From: UBA5499 sp002426275
GTDB taxonomy: Bacteria > Bacillota > DTU084
Reading direction: 5' to 3'
DNA: 24,973 bases
Assembly (NCBI GenBank): GCA_937888735.1
Contig: CALASN010000189.1
Location: 1 to 24,973 of the forward strand
The notes under the pieces are model-generated. The model worked only from the letters and a program-made list of their open reading frames with translations. It was not told the origin of the DNA and did not search any database. A program made the position numbers and the translations under genes. Positions 14,165 to 21,704 of the stretch are shown one piece after another. Position 1 is the stretch's first letter, and every line of letters starts with the position of its first letter.

Positions 14165-15763
14165 TCACAGCCGCCCCGAGCGCATAATGGAGATTACAAG
14201 CCACAGGCCTAGGATTGCGGCGCCCAGAAAGCCTATGGAACCCAGAGCCGGCAAGCCATATACTTTCGGCCCCACATCCACATTGGCCAACATGGAAGAG
14301 CCGATGATGAGCGCCGATGTGATCAGGCTGAAAACAATACGATTCACCATTTTGCTCAGCGCGGCCATAACCGGGGTCAGATTAGTGTGCTCCATCTCCA
14401 ATTTCAGCTTGCCGGCCAAAGTATCATCCAACAGTTTAAACAACTTCTCGGGCAACCTGAAGGCAGCCCTGGAAAAGCGAAAGGCAGCGGTCAATCCCTG
14501 ACTTAAATTGGCTTGGGGATCCCAACTCGTCAAGAGAAGCTGGCGCGTATAAGGAACCACTAACTGAGTGGAGCTAAGAGCCGGGGCCAGCTTGGCCACA
14601 ACTCCTTCCAGCGTGATCAGGCTCCGCAGGAGCATCACCATCTCTCTGGGCATGGCAAGGTTGTTCCTCCTGGCAGCTTTCATGATCCGCCCCATTAGCT
14701 CTGTAAGCTTGAGCTTCTCCAAAGGCAAAGCCGCATAATCGCTGTAAAGCTCGCCTAAATCCCGGGTTAATTTCTGCGGGCTCACTTTCCCGCGCCACAG
14801 GCCGATGCCCAGCACTGAATTGGTTAAAAGCTCCAAATCCTCCAGCTCTATTCCCAAAAGAAACTGCTTCAGATATTTCCGCAAGGGCGGAGAGAGCTCC
14901 CCCACAAGCCCGAAATCTAAAAAAACGATTTTGCGGTCCACAATATGTATGTTGCCAGGATGGGGATCAGCATGAAAAAAACCGGCTTCCAGGATTTGTC
15001 TGCAGTAATTCTGTACCAGTTTTGTTGCTATTTCTTCAGGATCATAGCCTGCGGCAGTCAGCTGTTGGATCCTATCTAGCCTGATCCCAGCCAGATACTC
15101 CATCACCAGCACTTTAGACGTTGTCAGTTCATAAACTTCAGGCGCGCGCAGGTATTTAACCCCTTTGTTATTCTCGGCAAAGCGCTTTATATTACGAGCT
15201 TCAAGGAGATAATCCAACTCTTGTTTGGTGGAAAACGCCAGCTCTTCTATGGCCTCTTCCATATTGAGAACGGCAAAATAGGGGGCAAACCTTCCCAAAC
15301 GCACCAGCTGCCTGAGCAACATCAGATCCTGCTGTATAATTTTACTGATCCCAGCTCGCTGCACCTTCACAGCTACCTGTTCTCCAGACGGAAGCCTCGC
15401 CAGGTGGATTTGGGCAGTGGAAGCTGCGGCCAGAGGTTCAGCCTGAAATTCTGCGAATACTTCCTCAATTTTTCCCTGCAGCTCTTCTTCAACGGTCTTT
15501 TTGATCTGGGCCAGCGGCTCCGGCTGAACATCATCCTGCAGCTTGGCCAACTCTCGGCAGAAGTTTTCTGGCAGCAGATCCGGCCGGTTGGCCAAAAGCT
15601 GCCCCAACTTCACGAAGGTAGGGCCCAACTCTTCTAAAGCGCGTCTCAATTCCAGGGCGGCATCTTTCTTCAGAAAGCCATCCCTAAGCCCGTGACGCAA
15701 AAAAACCGAGATGATCTCTCTGAGCCTGCTGTGTCCATTGAGCATGGCAACTGCAAAAGGCAC
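14165..15763 (-). CDS. ABC1/UbiB-family atypical kinase
   Basis: A ~532-residue protein of the UbiB/ADCK family. Visible motifs are the KxGQ signature (TFVKLGQLLANRPDLLP), the alanine-rich nucleotide loop and lysine strand (AAASTAQIHLARLPSGEQVAVKVQ), catalytic HADPHPGNIHI and metal-binding FLDFGLVGEL. Two hydrophobic helices at the C-terminus (~475-530) would anchor it in the membrane. In proteobacteria and mitochondria the family supports ubiquinone synthesis; in Firmicutes the role is unclear and may concern isoprenoid quinones or lipids. The start is unclear: GTG 15763 is 17 bases from the AGGAGGA site, ATG 15745 is further, and CTG 15772 has ideal 9-base spacing. A small phasin-like gene lies directly upstream, an arrangement I recall from other Firmicutes. 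Confidence 0.93.
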   Translation of the reverse strand: MPFAVAMLNGHSRLREIISVFLRHGLRDGFLKKDAALELRRALEELGPTFVKLGQLLANRPDLLPENFCRELAKLQDDVQPEPLAQIKKTVEEELQGKIEEVFAEFQAEPLAAASTAQIHLARLPSGEQVAVKVQRAGISKIIQQDLMLLRQLVRLGRFAPYFAVLNMEEAIEELAFSTKQELDYLLEARNIKRFAENNKGVKYLRAPEVYELTTSKVLVMEYLAGIRLDRIQQLTAAGYDPEEIATKLVQNYCRQILEAGFFHADPHPGNIHIVDRKIVFLDFGLVGELSPPLRKYLKQFLLGIELEDLELLTNSVLGIGLWRGKVSPQKLTRDLGELYSDYAALPLEKLKLTELMGRIMKAARRNNLAMPREMVMLLRSLITLEGVVAKLAPALSSTQLVVPYTRQLLLTSWDPQANLSQGLTAAFRFSRAAFRLPEKLFKLLDDTLAGKLKLEMEHTNLTPVMAALSKMVNRIVFSLITSALIIGSSMLANVDVGPKVYGLPALGSIGFLGAAILGLWLVISIMRSGRL

Positions 15764-15778
15764 TCTTGCCAGAGTGCC
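15759..15778. repeat. Perfect 8-base hairpin at the 5' end of the UbiB-type gene
   Basis: GGCACTCT-TGCC-AGAGTGCC lies between the Shine-Dalgarno site (15781-15787) and ATG 15745, and covers the candidate CTG and GTG starts. It could affect start choice or translation efficiency. Confidence 0.5.
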
Positions 15779-15785
15779 CTTCCTC

Positions 15786-16037
15786 CTATCTTTGTTCCAG
15801 ATTCGTCAAGCGCAGCTTAAGCTCTTCGATGTCATCTTTAAGGGTATCCAAGGCAGAGGCAGCAAACCCCTGGCCCGCCTGGGCTTTTTTCTTCAGCTCC
15901 TGATTAAGTTCTTTCCCTTGATTTACAGTCAGCTCGCCTTTGGCCACCAAGTCTTCCACCGTGGCCATCGCTTTTTCATAAGAATAGGCAGCAGTGCCGA
16001 TTCCCAACAACAGCAATTTTTTCAGAGAAAGTTCCAC
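15786..16037 (-). CDS. Small phasin-like coiled-coil protein
   Basis: An 83-residue protein, with a short hydrophobic N-terminus (SLKKLLLLGIGTAAYSYEK), a helical middle (VEDLVAKGELTVNQGKELNQ) and a C-terminal coiled coil (LKDDIEELKLRLTNLE with regular leucines). This is the layout of small proteins related to polyhydroxyalkanoate granule (phasin/PhaF-like) proteins that accompany UbiB-type genes in Firmicutes. No PHA synthesis genes are seen here, so a granule role is not supported. It starts at GTG 16037 with GGAGGTGT 6 bases upstream. Its TAG stop overlaps the ribosome binding site of the UbiB-type gene, so the two are translationally linked. Confidence 0.75.
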   Translation of the reverse strand: MELSLKKLLLLGIGTAAYSYEKAMATVEDLVAKGELTVNQGKELNQELKKKAQAGQGFAASALDTLKDDIEELKLRLTNLEQR

Positions 16038-16155
16038 CGGCTACACCTCCAATTATGCTCTCGGTTTAGCATTCCCCAAACGCCGAAACCCATGCGCCGC
16101 CGCGACAAATTTTGACATTTTACCCCATAAAAAAAGAGGCGAACGCCTCCGCCTC

Positions 16156-16893
16156 TCAACCTTCTTTTGCCGCCAGCCTCTGTCTTAACACCTCATAGAG
16201 CACGATTCCCCCTGCCACCGAAGCATTGAGAGAACCGATCTTCCCCAACATCGGCAGCCGGACTAAAAAGTCGCATTTCTGTTTGATGAGCCTGCCCAAG
16301 CCCGCTCCTTCGCCGCCCACAACCACAGCCAGCGGACCCGTGAGTTTCGCCTCCCAGAGGCTCCGCTCTCCGTCCATATCGCAGCCTGCAACCCAAATTC
16401 CCTGTTCTTTCAAGCTGTCGATGGCCTGAGCCAGGTTGCTCACCCGAGCCACAGGCAAATAGGCCACAGCTCCCGCGGAGGCTTTCTCCACTGTGGGGGT
16501 AATGGGAGCCGCCCTCCTTTTTGTAATCACAGCGCCGCTTGCGCCCGCGCTTTCGGCAGTGCGCAGCAAAGACCCCAGGTTATGCGGATCTTCAATGCCG
16601 TCCAAAAGCAGCAGCAAAGGTTCGTCGGCCTGCAGGAGATCGTCCAGCTCGGCATATTTATACGGCGCAACCCAGGCGATGGCGCCTTGGTGCAGTCGTC
16701 CTTCGCTGAGCCGATCCAGCTGAGAGCGCTGGCTCCATTCCACCACCACGCCCTGCTCCCGGGCAAGTTCCAAGATCGGTCCCAAATCTTTGGCGCCTTT
16801 AGCCAGGAACAACTTATTAATCGGCCTGCCCGCCAGAAGCGCCTCGCGAATTGGCTGTCTGCCCTCAATTTGAGCGCGCGCGGAGTCTTCCAC
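16156..16893 (-). CDS. rlmB: 23S rRNA (guanosine-2'-O-)-methyltransferase RlmB-type (TrmH/SpoU family)
   Basis: A 245-residue SpoU-family methyltransferase. The N-terminal substrate-binding domain (IEGRQPIREALLAGRPINKL) is followed by the knotted SPOUT catalytic domain with the three SpoU motifs: LLLDGIEDPHNLGSLLRTAE (motif 1, with N and R), VVVGGEGAGLGRLIK (motif 2) and RLPMLGKIGSLNASVAGGIVLYEVLRQ (motif 3). RlmB methylates the ribose of G2251 (E. coli numbering) in 23S rRNA; some relatives modify other sites. The GTG start at 16893 is chosen because AAGGGG lies ~9 bases upstream and the length matches the family. The first 29 bases overlap the end of thyX, showing an operon with translational coupling. 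The cysS-mrnC-rlmB neighbourhood is conserved in Firmicutes. Confidence 0.92.
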   Translation of the reverse strand: MEDSARAQIEGRQPIREALLAGRPINKLFLAKGAKDLGPILELAREQGVVVEWSQRSQLDRLSEGRLHQGAIAWVAPYKYAELDDLLQADEPLLLLLDGIEDPHNLGSLLRTAESAGASGAVITKRRAAPITPTVEKASAGAVAYLPVARVSNLAQAIDSLKEQGIWVAGCDMDGERSLWEAKLTGPLAVVVGGEGAGLGRLIKQKCDFLVRLPMLGKIGSLNASVAGGIVLYEVLRQRLAAKEG

Positions 16894-17533
16894 AGCCGTG
16901 TTCCCCTTCCCGACAATAATTTTTAACGATACAAGTTGGTCCTGCGTGCAAGAAAAGCCTGGGCGCAATCTGTCTTACCTCGTCCAGCATCCGGCAGGCC
17001 AAAGCCCGGATTTCCCACTGCGCCCGCTGGCAGCAGCGCAGCTCAAAAAAATTATAGAGGCTGCGGCAGTTGAATGTGGCCACAAGCTTAGTCTCAGCCG
17101 CGTTAGGCAACAAGTATCTGGCGTCCTCTTGGGGAATCCCCAGGGAAACAAGTTTATTATATGCTTCCTGCAAAGATTCCATCTGTTCTGTAAAGATCGC
17201 CAAGGCCTCGCCTTTAACCGAGGGCGGCGTCACATAGCCGAACTGCAGCTGGGAAACATAACGCTGAGATTGCTGGGAGTAAGAGGCTATCCTGTGGCGA
17301 ACCAACTGATGAGATAAGGTCCGGCTAACGCCTTCAATGGAGAAAGTGAAACTGGCGTGTTCGAAGGGAGACAGGTGACCGCTTTGCTCTAATCTCGAGA
17401 GCAGCCTGTCCACATCGCTCTGGCTCAGCCTTTCCATGAGCTCTTCCGCTCCCGCCTGGGAATAGCATAATTTAGCCGCGGCCGCCACCGTCTGTTCCGG
17501 CTCCGGCGTATGAGCGATAATTTGTACCCTCAT
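16865..17533 (-). CDS. thyX: Flavin-dependent thymidylate synthase ThyX
   Basis: A 222-residue protein from ATG 17533, which has GGGGAG 6 bases upstream. A longer GTG start at 17557 is possible but less well supported. The ThyX signature RHRxxSxxxxSxRY is at about residues 79-92 (RHRIASYSQQSQRY), after the SPFEHASFTF segment that contacts flavin. LFLHAGPTCIVKNYCREGE marks the C-terminus. ThyX makes dTMP from dUMP using FAD, NADPH and methylenetetrahydrofolate, replacing ThyA, and is common in anaerobes. The 3' end overlaps rlmB by 29 bases. It diverges from mrnC, separated by 64 bases. In relatives thyX often sits between mrnC and rlmB in the same direction. Confidence 0.96.
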   Translation of the reverse strand: MRVQIIAHTPEPEQTVAAAAKLCYSQAGAEELMERLSQSDVDRLLSRLEQSGHLSPFEHASFTFSIEGVSRTLSHQLVRHRIASYSQQSQRYVSQLQFGYVTPPSVKGEALAIFTEQMESLQEAYNKLVSLGIPQEDARYLLPNAAETKLVATFNCRSLYNFFELRCCQRAQWEIRALACRMLDEVRQIAPRLFLHAGPTCIVKNYCREGEHGCGRLRARSN

Positions 17534-17545
17534 CGTCCTCTCCCC

Positions 17546-17574
17546 TTGTCCGCTCACTTAAATTCTGTTACAAT
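17546..17574 (+). promoter_or_regulatory. Promoter for mrnC
   Basis: TTGTCC (17546-17551) and TACAAT (17569-17574) are separated by exactly 17 bases. ATG 17598 follows 24 bases later. An own promoter is consistent with mrnC facing away from its usual operon partners. Confidence 0.6.
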
Positions 17575-17597
17575 TATGGAAAAACTGGGGGCAAATA

Positions 17598-18035
17598 ATG
17601 GAAAAAATCGATCCCAAACAGCTGTCGCCTTTGGTTCTGGCCTATGTGGGCGACGCCGTCTACGAGCTATATATCAGACTAATCATGGTTTTAAACAAGC
17701 CTACGGCCAAAAGCAAAAGCCTCCATAAAGCTTCTACCGCCTTGGTGTGCGCTCCGTCCCAAGCCGAAATGCTGGAGAGGCTGTTCCCTCTCTTGACAGC
17801 GGAAGAAAGCGAACAGGTGAAACGAGCGCGAAACTGTCAGCTTAACCACGTCACCAGGGGGGCAACCCGCGCTGAATACCAAGCAAGCACCGCTTTTGAG
17901 GCCTTAATCGGCTATCTCTATCTCGCCAACCGGCAGAAACGTCTGGGCGAAATCCTAGCTAACTGCGCTTCCAGCGAGGTCCCTGGGGAGTATCCTCAAT
18001 TGTATAGCCAAGCTCCCCCAACCGATCCCGAATGA
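17598..18035 (+). CDS. mrnC: Mini-ribonuclease III
   Basis: A 145-residue protein comprising a single RNase III catalytic domain without a double-stranded-RNA-binding domain, the definition of Mini-III. The metal-binding motif LAYVGDAVYELYIR has D19 and E23, and the second acidic cluster EYQASTAFEALIGYLYL has E101. LHKASTALVCAPSQA matches the family. Mini-III trims 23S rRNA precursors in Bacillus. It lies on the plus strand, while cysS, thyX and rlmB, its usual co-directional neighbours, are on the minus strand. Its last 77 bases overlap the 3' end of cysS on the opposite strand, so the ~20-residue tail after LGEILANC shares DNA with cysS. GGGGGC precedes ATG 17598. Confidence 0.94.
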   Translation: MEKIDPKQLSPLVLAYVGDAVYELYIRLIMVLNKPTAKSKSLHKASTALVCAPSQAEMLERLFPLLTAEESEQVKRARNCQLNHVTRGATRAEYQASTAFEALIGYLYLANRQKRLGEILANCASSEVPGEYPQLYSQAPPTDPE

Positions 18036-19386
18036 GATCCGCGGTGGCCCAGTCACGTTTTTCTCTGGCCTGGGTGCGCAGCAAAAGAATTAATTCCAAG
18101 AGCGGCTCCGCCTGGTCTTCGGCTTGCGCAGCCGCCGGGTCCCATAGTCCCAGCACATCGTCGCCCAGAGCCTTGAAGGCCGCCTCAAGCTCTCCCAAAA
18201 AGTTCAGTTCCTCCTGGGATGGAATCTCAAGCTGCGCAACCGTCTTATTGGCGAGCGTTGCCAGCTCATGAAGGCTGGCCAGCGCGCCTGCCGTATTCAA
18301 ATCATCGTCCATGGCAGAGACAAAGTCCGCCTCAATCCGCCTCAGCTCTTCCCGCAAGCCGGCCAAAGGCAAAGTTGTCTCGCCCAGAGGCTCTTTGGAC
18401 ACAGTCTCAAGCTGCCTTCGGGCCGTGGTGAGACGCTCCAAGGCTTTGCCGGACATTTTCAGTTCCTCTTCGCTGTAACCCAATGGATTGCGGTAATGGG
18501 TGGAGATCAAAAAATATCTCAACGCTCTGGGACTGAAATGCTTCAGAACGTCGCCAATGGTAAAGAAGTTGCCCAGAGACTTGGACATTTTTTCGTTTCT
18601 CACCTGCACAAACCCATTGTGCACCCAAAACCTGGCAAAAGGTTGCCCGGTGAAGCACTCGGACTGGGCGATCTCGTTTTCATGATGTGGAAAAATGAGA
18701 TCGCTGCCGCCGCCATGGATGGCAAAATTAGTCCCTAAATATTTCAGGGCCATGGCCGAGCATTCAATGTGCCAGCCGGGTCTGCCCGGCCCCCAGGGAC
18801 TGTCCCAGGCTGGTTCTCCCTCTTTGGCAGCCTTCCAGATGGCGAAATCCAACGGATTACGCTTCCTGCTGTCCACTTCCACTCTGGCGCCGGCTTCCAT
18901 CTCATCTAAACTTCTGCCCGAAAGCTTGCCGTACTCGGGAAAGCTATCAAGGGCAAAGTAGACGTCTGCATGATCCGAAGGACCGACAGTATAAGCATGG
19001 CCCTTCTCAACCAGCCCCGCAACCAGCTCAATTACATCGGCAATATGTTCCGTCACCTTGGGATAGATTGTGGCCCGCTTCACGCCCAGCAGATCCATCA
19101 TCTTGAGGAAATCGTCTATGTAACGCTGAGAGATCTGGCCGGGAGCTACGCCTTCCGCATTGGCTTTGGCGATGATTTTATCATCTATATCCGTGAAGTT
19201 CTGCACATACTTCACGCGATAGCCGCGGTAGGCAAAGTAACGGCGAAAAACATCCCACAGCACATAGACTCTGGCATGTCCCACGTGACTGTAGTCGTAC
19301 GGAGTGATGCCGCAGACGTAAATGCCTAATTCCTCCGTTTGGGGCAACTGTTCTTTAGTTTTTGTCAGCGTGTTGTAGATCCGCAT
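17959..19386 (-). CDS. cysS: Cysteinyl-tRNA synthetase
   Basis: A 475-residue class I synthetase of normal length. Key elements: zinc ligand C25 in YVCGITPYDYSHVGHA, the HIGH-type motif HVGH at 34-37, C209 in HIECSAM, H234 in FPHHENE, and KMSKS at 266-270. The DALR anticodon-binding part follows and the protein ends GYTIEDTPQGPRWKRS. It charges tRNA-Cys. Its start ATG 19386 overlaps the end of cysE by 32 bases and has GAGAGGAG upstream, so cysteine synthesis and charging are co-expressed, as in Bacillus. No cysteine T-box is visible upstream of this operon. The 3' end overlaps mrnC tail-to-tail by 77 bases. Confidence 0.97.
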   Translation of the reverse strand: MRIYNTLTKTKEQLPQTEELGIYVCGITPYDYSHVGHARVYVLWDVFRRYFAYRGYRVKYVQNFTDIDDKIIAKANAEGVAPGQISQRYIDDFLKMMDLLGVKRATIYPKVTEHIADVIELVAGLVEKGHAYTVGPSDHADVYFALDSFPEYGKLSGRSLDEMEAGARVEVDSRKRNPLDFAIWKAAKEGEPAWDSPWGPGRPGWHIECSAMALKYLGTNFAIHGGGSDLIFPHHENEIAQSECFTGQPFARFWVHNGFVQVRNEKMSKSLGNFFTIGDVLKHFSPRALRYFLISTHYRNPLGYSEEELKMSGKALERLTTARRQLETVSKEPLGETTLPLAGLREELRRIEADFVSAMDDDLNTAGALASLHELATLANKTVAQLEIPSQEELNFLGELEAAFKALGDDVLGLWDPAAAQAEDQAEPLLELILLLRTQAREKRDWATADLIRDRLGELGYTIEDTPQGPRWKRS

Positions 19387-20035
19387 GCGGGTGGCTCCTC
19401 TCCAATGTTTCCAAGCGCTGTTCCATGTCTTCGCATCGTTTTTGCAGGCAAGAGAGCATATTGCCCACAGGATCCGGCAAGTTAGTATGATTCAGATCAG
19501 GGCCTACGCGCACTCCATCTTGCAGCACCACTTTCCCGGGCACGCCAACAACAGTGGTATTGGGTGGCACCTCTCTGTGCACTACCGCCCCTGCTCCGAT
19601 TTTAACATTATCCCCCACTTTGAACGATCCTAAAACCGTAGCTCCCGCTCCAATCATCACATTATTGCCAATGGTAGGGTGGCGCTTGCCTTTTTCTTTG
19701 CCTGTACCGCCTAAGGTTACTCCCTGATAGATGGTGACGTCGTCGCCGATCTCTGTGGTCTCTCCGATGACGACTCCCATCCCGTGATCGATGAACAGGC
19801 GGCGGCCGATTTTAGCTCCGGGATGAATTTCGATGCCTGTGAAAAAACGATTGATCTGAGATAAGAGGCGCGCTAGGAAATAAACCTTGTGCTTATATAA
19901 AAAATGGTGAATCCGATGTCCGACGATGGCGTGAAAGCCCGGGTAACAAAAGATCACTTCCAAAACGTTTCTAGCCGCTGGATCACGCTGAAAGACAGCG
20001 TCAATTTCTTCTTTAAGCCAGCCGAACAAACCCAT
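19355..20035 (-). CDS. cysE: Serine O-acetyltransferase
   Basis: A 226-residue protein of the short CysE type common in Firmicutes. An N-terminal helical part (DAVFQRDPAARNVLEVIFCYPGFHAIVGHRIHHFLY) precedes a left-handed beta-helix of hexapeptide repeats (IEIHPGAKIGRRLFIDHGMG, VVIGETTEIGDDVTIYQGVT, GGTGKEKGKRHPTIGNNVMI). DHGMG carries the catalytic aspartate-histidine pair. The enzyme acetylates serine with acetyl-CoA, the first step of cysteine synthesis, and is usually inhibited by cysteine. ATG 20035 has GGAGGG upstream and a strong promoter 30-60 bases away. It is the first gene of the cysE-cysS operon. The leader is about 20 bases, too short for a T-box. Confidence 0.96.
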   Translation of the reverse strand: MGLFGWLKEEIDAVFQRDPAARNVLEVIFCYPGFHAIVGHRIHHFLYKHKVYFLARLLSQINRFFTGIEIHPGAKIGRRLFIDHGMGVVIGETTEIGDDVTIYQGVTLGGTGKEKGKRHPTIGNNVMIGAGATVLGSFKVGDNVKIGAGAVVHREVPPNTTVVGVPGKVVLQDGVRVGPDLNHTNLPDPVGNMLSCLQKRCEDMEQRLETLERSHPHADLQHADKN

Positions 20036-20063
20036 CTATTACCCTCCAAACTTAGGTATCCTC

Positions 20064-20093
20064 ATTATAGCACTCACTTGCCACTTCTTTCAA
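20064..20093 (-). promoter_or_regulatory. Promoter of the cysE-cysS operon
   Basis: On the minus strand TTGAAA (20093-20088) and consensus TATAAT (20069-20064) are 18 bases apart. Transcription should begin near 20057, leaving a ~20-base leader with the GGAGGG ribosome binding site. Confidence 0.7.
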
Positions 20094-20285
20094 CCTTTTC
20101 CTCAGTTTCCATGATATGCCCGGTAGGCCTGGTTTGTTCGGTCCGCCAGTAGAGCTGTTTTCGCATCTCTGCGATCGCTTCAGGGCAACGCCTGGTTCCT
20201 ACTCTTATTTTTCGACGATCAGGTGGCAAATCCTCCCAAACAGCAAGTCTGGTTGGCAGTTTGCCCGGATCGTCTCAGGGTCCTG

Positions 20286-20314
20286 TTGCTCCGAGCCCAT
20301 ACTTTCTGTATAAT
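20286..20314 (+). promoter_or_regulatory. Promoter of the ychF-type gene
   Basis: Consensus TATAAT at 20309-20314 with a weak -35 TTGCTC at 20286-20291 and a 17-base spacer. The start codon follows about 33 bases downstream. Confidence 0.6.
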
Positions 20315-20346
20315 AATCTTATCAGCAGTAAAAGGAAGTGAACTCT

Positions 20347-21393
20347 TTGCTCACCTGTGGAATCGTCGGCCTGCCTGGCGCAGGCAAATCTACGCTCTTC
20401 AACCTCCTCACCGGGGCCGAGGGCGGCGTCGGCTATGGTGCAAAAAAGGAAGCTCGCACCCAGGTAGCTTCCGTTCCCGATCCTCGGATAGACTATTTCG
20501 TCCAAATGTTCAAACCAAAGAAGGTATCGCCGGCCCAGATTCAGTTCACGGATCTGCCGGGGCCGGAGTCCGGACGGGGCAGGCAATTTCTGGACCAGGT
20601 GCGTCCTTGCGACGCTCTGATTTTAGTGTTGAGAGCTTTCGCCGGCCCATTGGGCGAAAACAATCCCGTCGGAGAATTGAATCAATTGGGCGGCGAGCTT
20701 GTGCTGGCAGACTGGGAATTGGCAGAAAAACGTCTGGAACGCCTTGCCGCCTCCAAAAAGAAAACGGAAGACAAAAATCAGGAGCCGGCCTTGAAGAAGC
20801 TGACCGCGGCGCTGGAGGAAGGAAAACCGGCTAAAACTGTAGAGCTGACAGAGGATGAAGCCAAAGCTTTGGAGGGCCTGGAACTGCTCTCGGCCAAACC
20901 GACAGTGGTGGTTGCCAATCTGGCTGAAGACTTGTTTGGCAAAAGTTATTCTGCCCAAACTGAACTGCAGGAATTTTGTGGCAACAGCCGCTGGCCGTTG
21001 GTGGAGATCTGCGCGCAGTTGGAACTTGAGATCGCCTCTCTGCCTCAGGAAGAACGAGGCCCTTTTCTGGCGGAAATCGGCATCGCGCAGCCAGGCATAG
21101 ACTTAGTGGCGCAGGCCGCCTACCGCAGCCTGGATTTGATCTCATACTTCACTGTCGGCGAAGACGAAGTGAAAGCCTGGACCATTCGCCGCGGCACAAC
21201 CGCTCAGGATGCGGCAGGCAAAATCCACTCTGATATCGCCAGAGGCTTCATCAGAGCTGAGGTCTATCACTATGATGATTTGAGAGAACATAAATCCATC
21301 GCCAATTTGAGGCAGGCGGGACTGTTCCGCCTTGAGGGCAAAGAATACATCGTCCGGGATGGAGATGTTATGAACTTTCGCTTTAACGTTTAA
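20347..21393 (+). CDS. ychF: YchF-type (Obg-related) GTPase/ATPase
   Basis: A 348-residue protein. The P-loop GLPGAGKST is at residues 7-15, the G3 motif is DLPG, and the G4 region has NLAE where YchF proteins carry NxxE instead of NKxD, consistent with ATP preference in this family. The C-terminal TGS-like domain is clear: LISYFTVGEDEVKAWTIRRG, AAGKIHSDIARGFIRAEVYH and the ending YIVRDGDVMNFRFNV. YchF binds ribosomes and is linked to stress and redox control. The TTG at 20347 is chosen because AAAGGA lies 10 bases upstream; the GTG at 20338 touches that site. It is somewhat shorter and more divergent than canonical YchF (~363), so it could be a paralogue. Own promoter and terminator: monocistronic. 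Confidence 0.93.
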   Translation: MLTCGIVGLPGAGKSTLFNLLTGAEGGVGYGAKKEARTQVASVPDPRIDYFVQMFKPKKVSPAQIQFTDLPGPESGRGRQFLDQVRPCDALILVLRAFAGPLGENNPVGELNQLGGELVLADWELAEKRLERLAASKKKTEDKNQEPALKKLTAALEEGKPAKTVELTEDEAKALEGLELLSAKPTVVVANLAEDLFGKSYSAQTELQEFCGNSRWPLVEICAQLELEIASLPQEERGPFLAEIGIAQPGIDLVAQAAYRSLDLISYFTVGEDEVKAWTIRRGTTAQDAAGKIHSDIARGFIRAEVYHYDDLREHKSIANLRQAGLFRLEGKEYIVRDGDVMNFRFNV

Positions 21394-21399
21394 ACCTCT

Positions 21400-21427
21400 G
21401 CGGGGGCTCACAGAGCCCCCGCCGTTT
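21400..21427 (+). terminator. Rho-independent terminator after ychF
   Basis: A perfect 10-base GC-rich stem GCGGGGGCTC/GAGCCCCCGC (21400-21409, 21413-21422) with a 3-base loop, followed by CGTTTT. It starts 7 bases after the stop codon and could also end minus-strand transcription from the pilin-like gene. Confidence 0.85.
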
Positions 21428-21440
21428 TCCCTCTATTCCT

Positions 21441-21704
21441 CTAATCGACCAGTTCCCAGGCATCGGAGCTGCCAGGCCTTAAGTTCTGGCTATAATACTT
21501 GGCGCGATACTTTTGTCCGTTATAGACGACAACCTCTCCCCCATTATAGATATTAAAATCGCGCCACTGGTCTGTGAGCTCCTGCCAGGGACTGCCCACA
21601 AGGCCAGGCTTCGCGTTTTGCGTCCAATTCCTCGCTTGAAACCTTTTCCCGTCGTAGATTACAATATCTCCTCCATCATAGACATTGAAATTGCGCCACT
21701 GGTC
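21441..21704 (-). repeat. Two 132-base tandem repeats encoding carbohydrate-binding-like modules
   Basis: Units 21704-21573 and 21572-21441 each begin with the same 12 bases (GACCAGTGGCGC on the minus strand) and encode 44-codon modules: DQWRNFNVYDGGDIVIYDGK and DQWRDFNIYNGGEVVVYNGQ. A third, more diverged unit precedes them. DNA identity is highest at the start of each unit. Confidence 0.85.

Larger units (their letters stand above)
20036..20346. other. Divergent cysE/ychF promoter region
   Basis: This holds the two promoters listed separately. An open minus-strand frame at about 20102-20299 (VWEDLPPDRRKIRVGTRRCP inside) has a protein-like composition but lacks a start and a ribosome binding site. 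No T-box or other riboswitch motif was recognised. Confidence 0.5.

Noticed and set aside
20102..20299. 66-codon minus-strand open frame upstream of cysE
   Set aside because: It has no start codon with a ribosome binding site and contains the cysE promoter surroundings.
20036..20346. Cysteine T-box leader for cysE-cysS
   Set aside because: No AGGGTGG-type T-box core is seen and the promoter lies only ~30 bases before the start codon.
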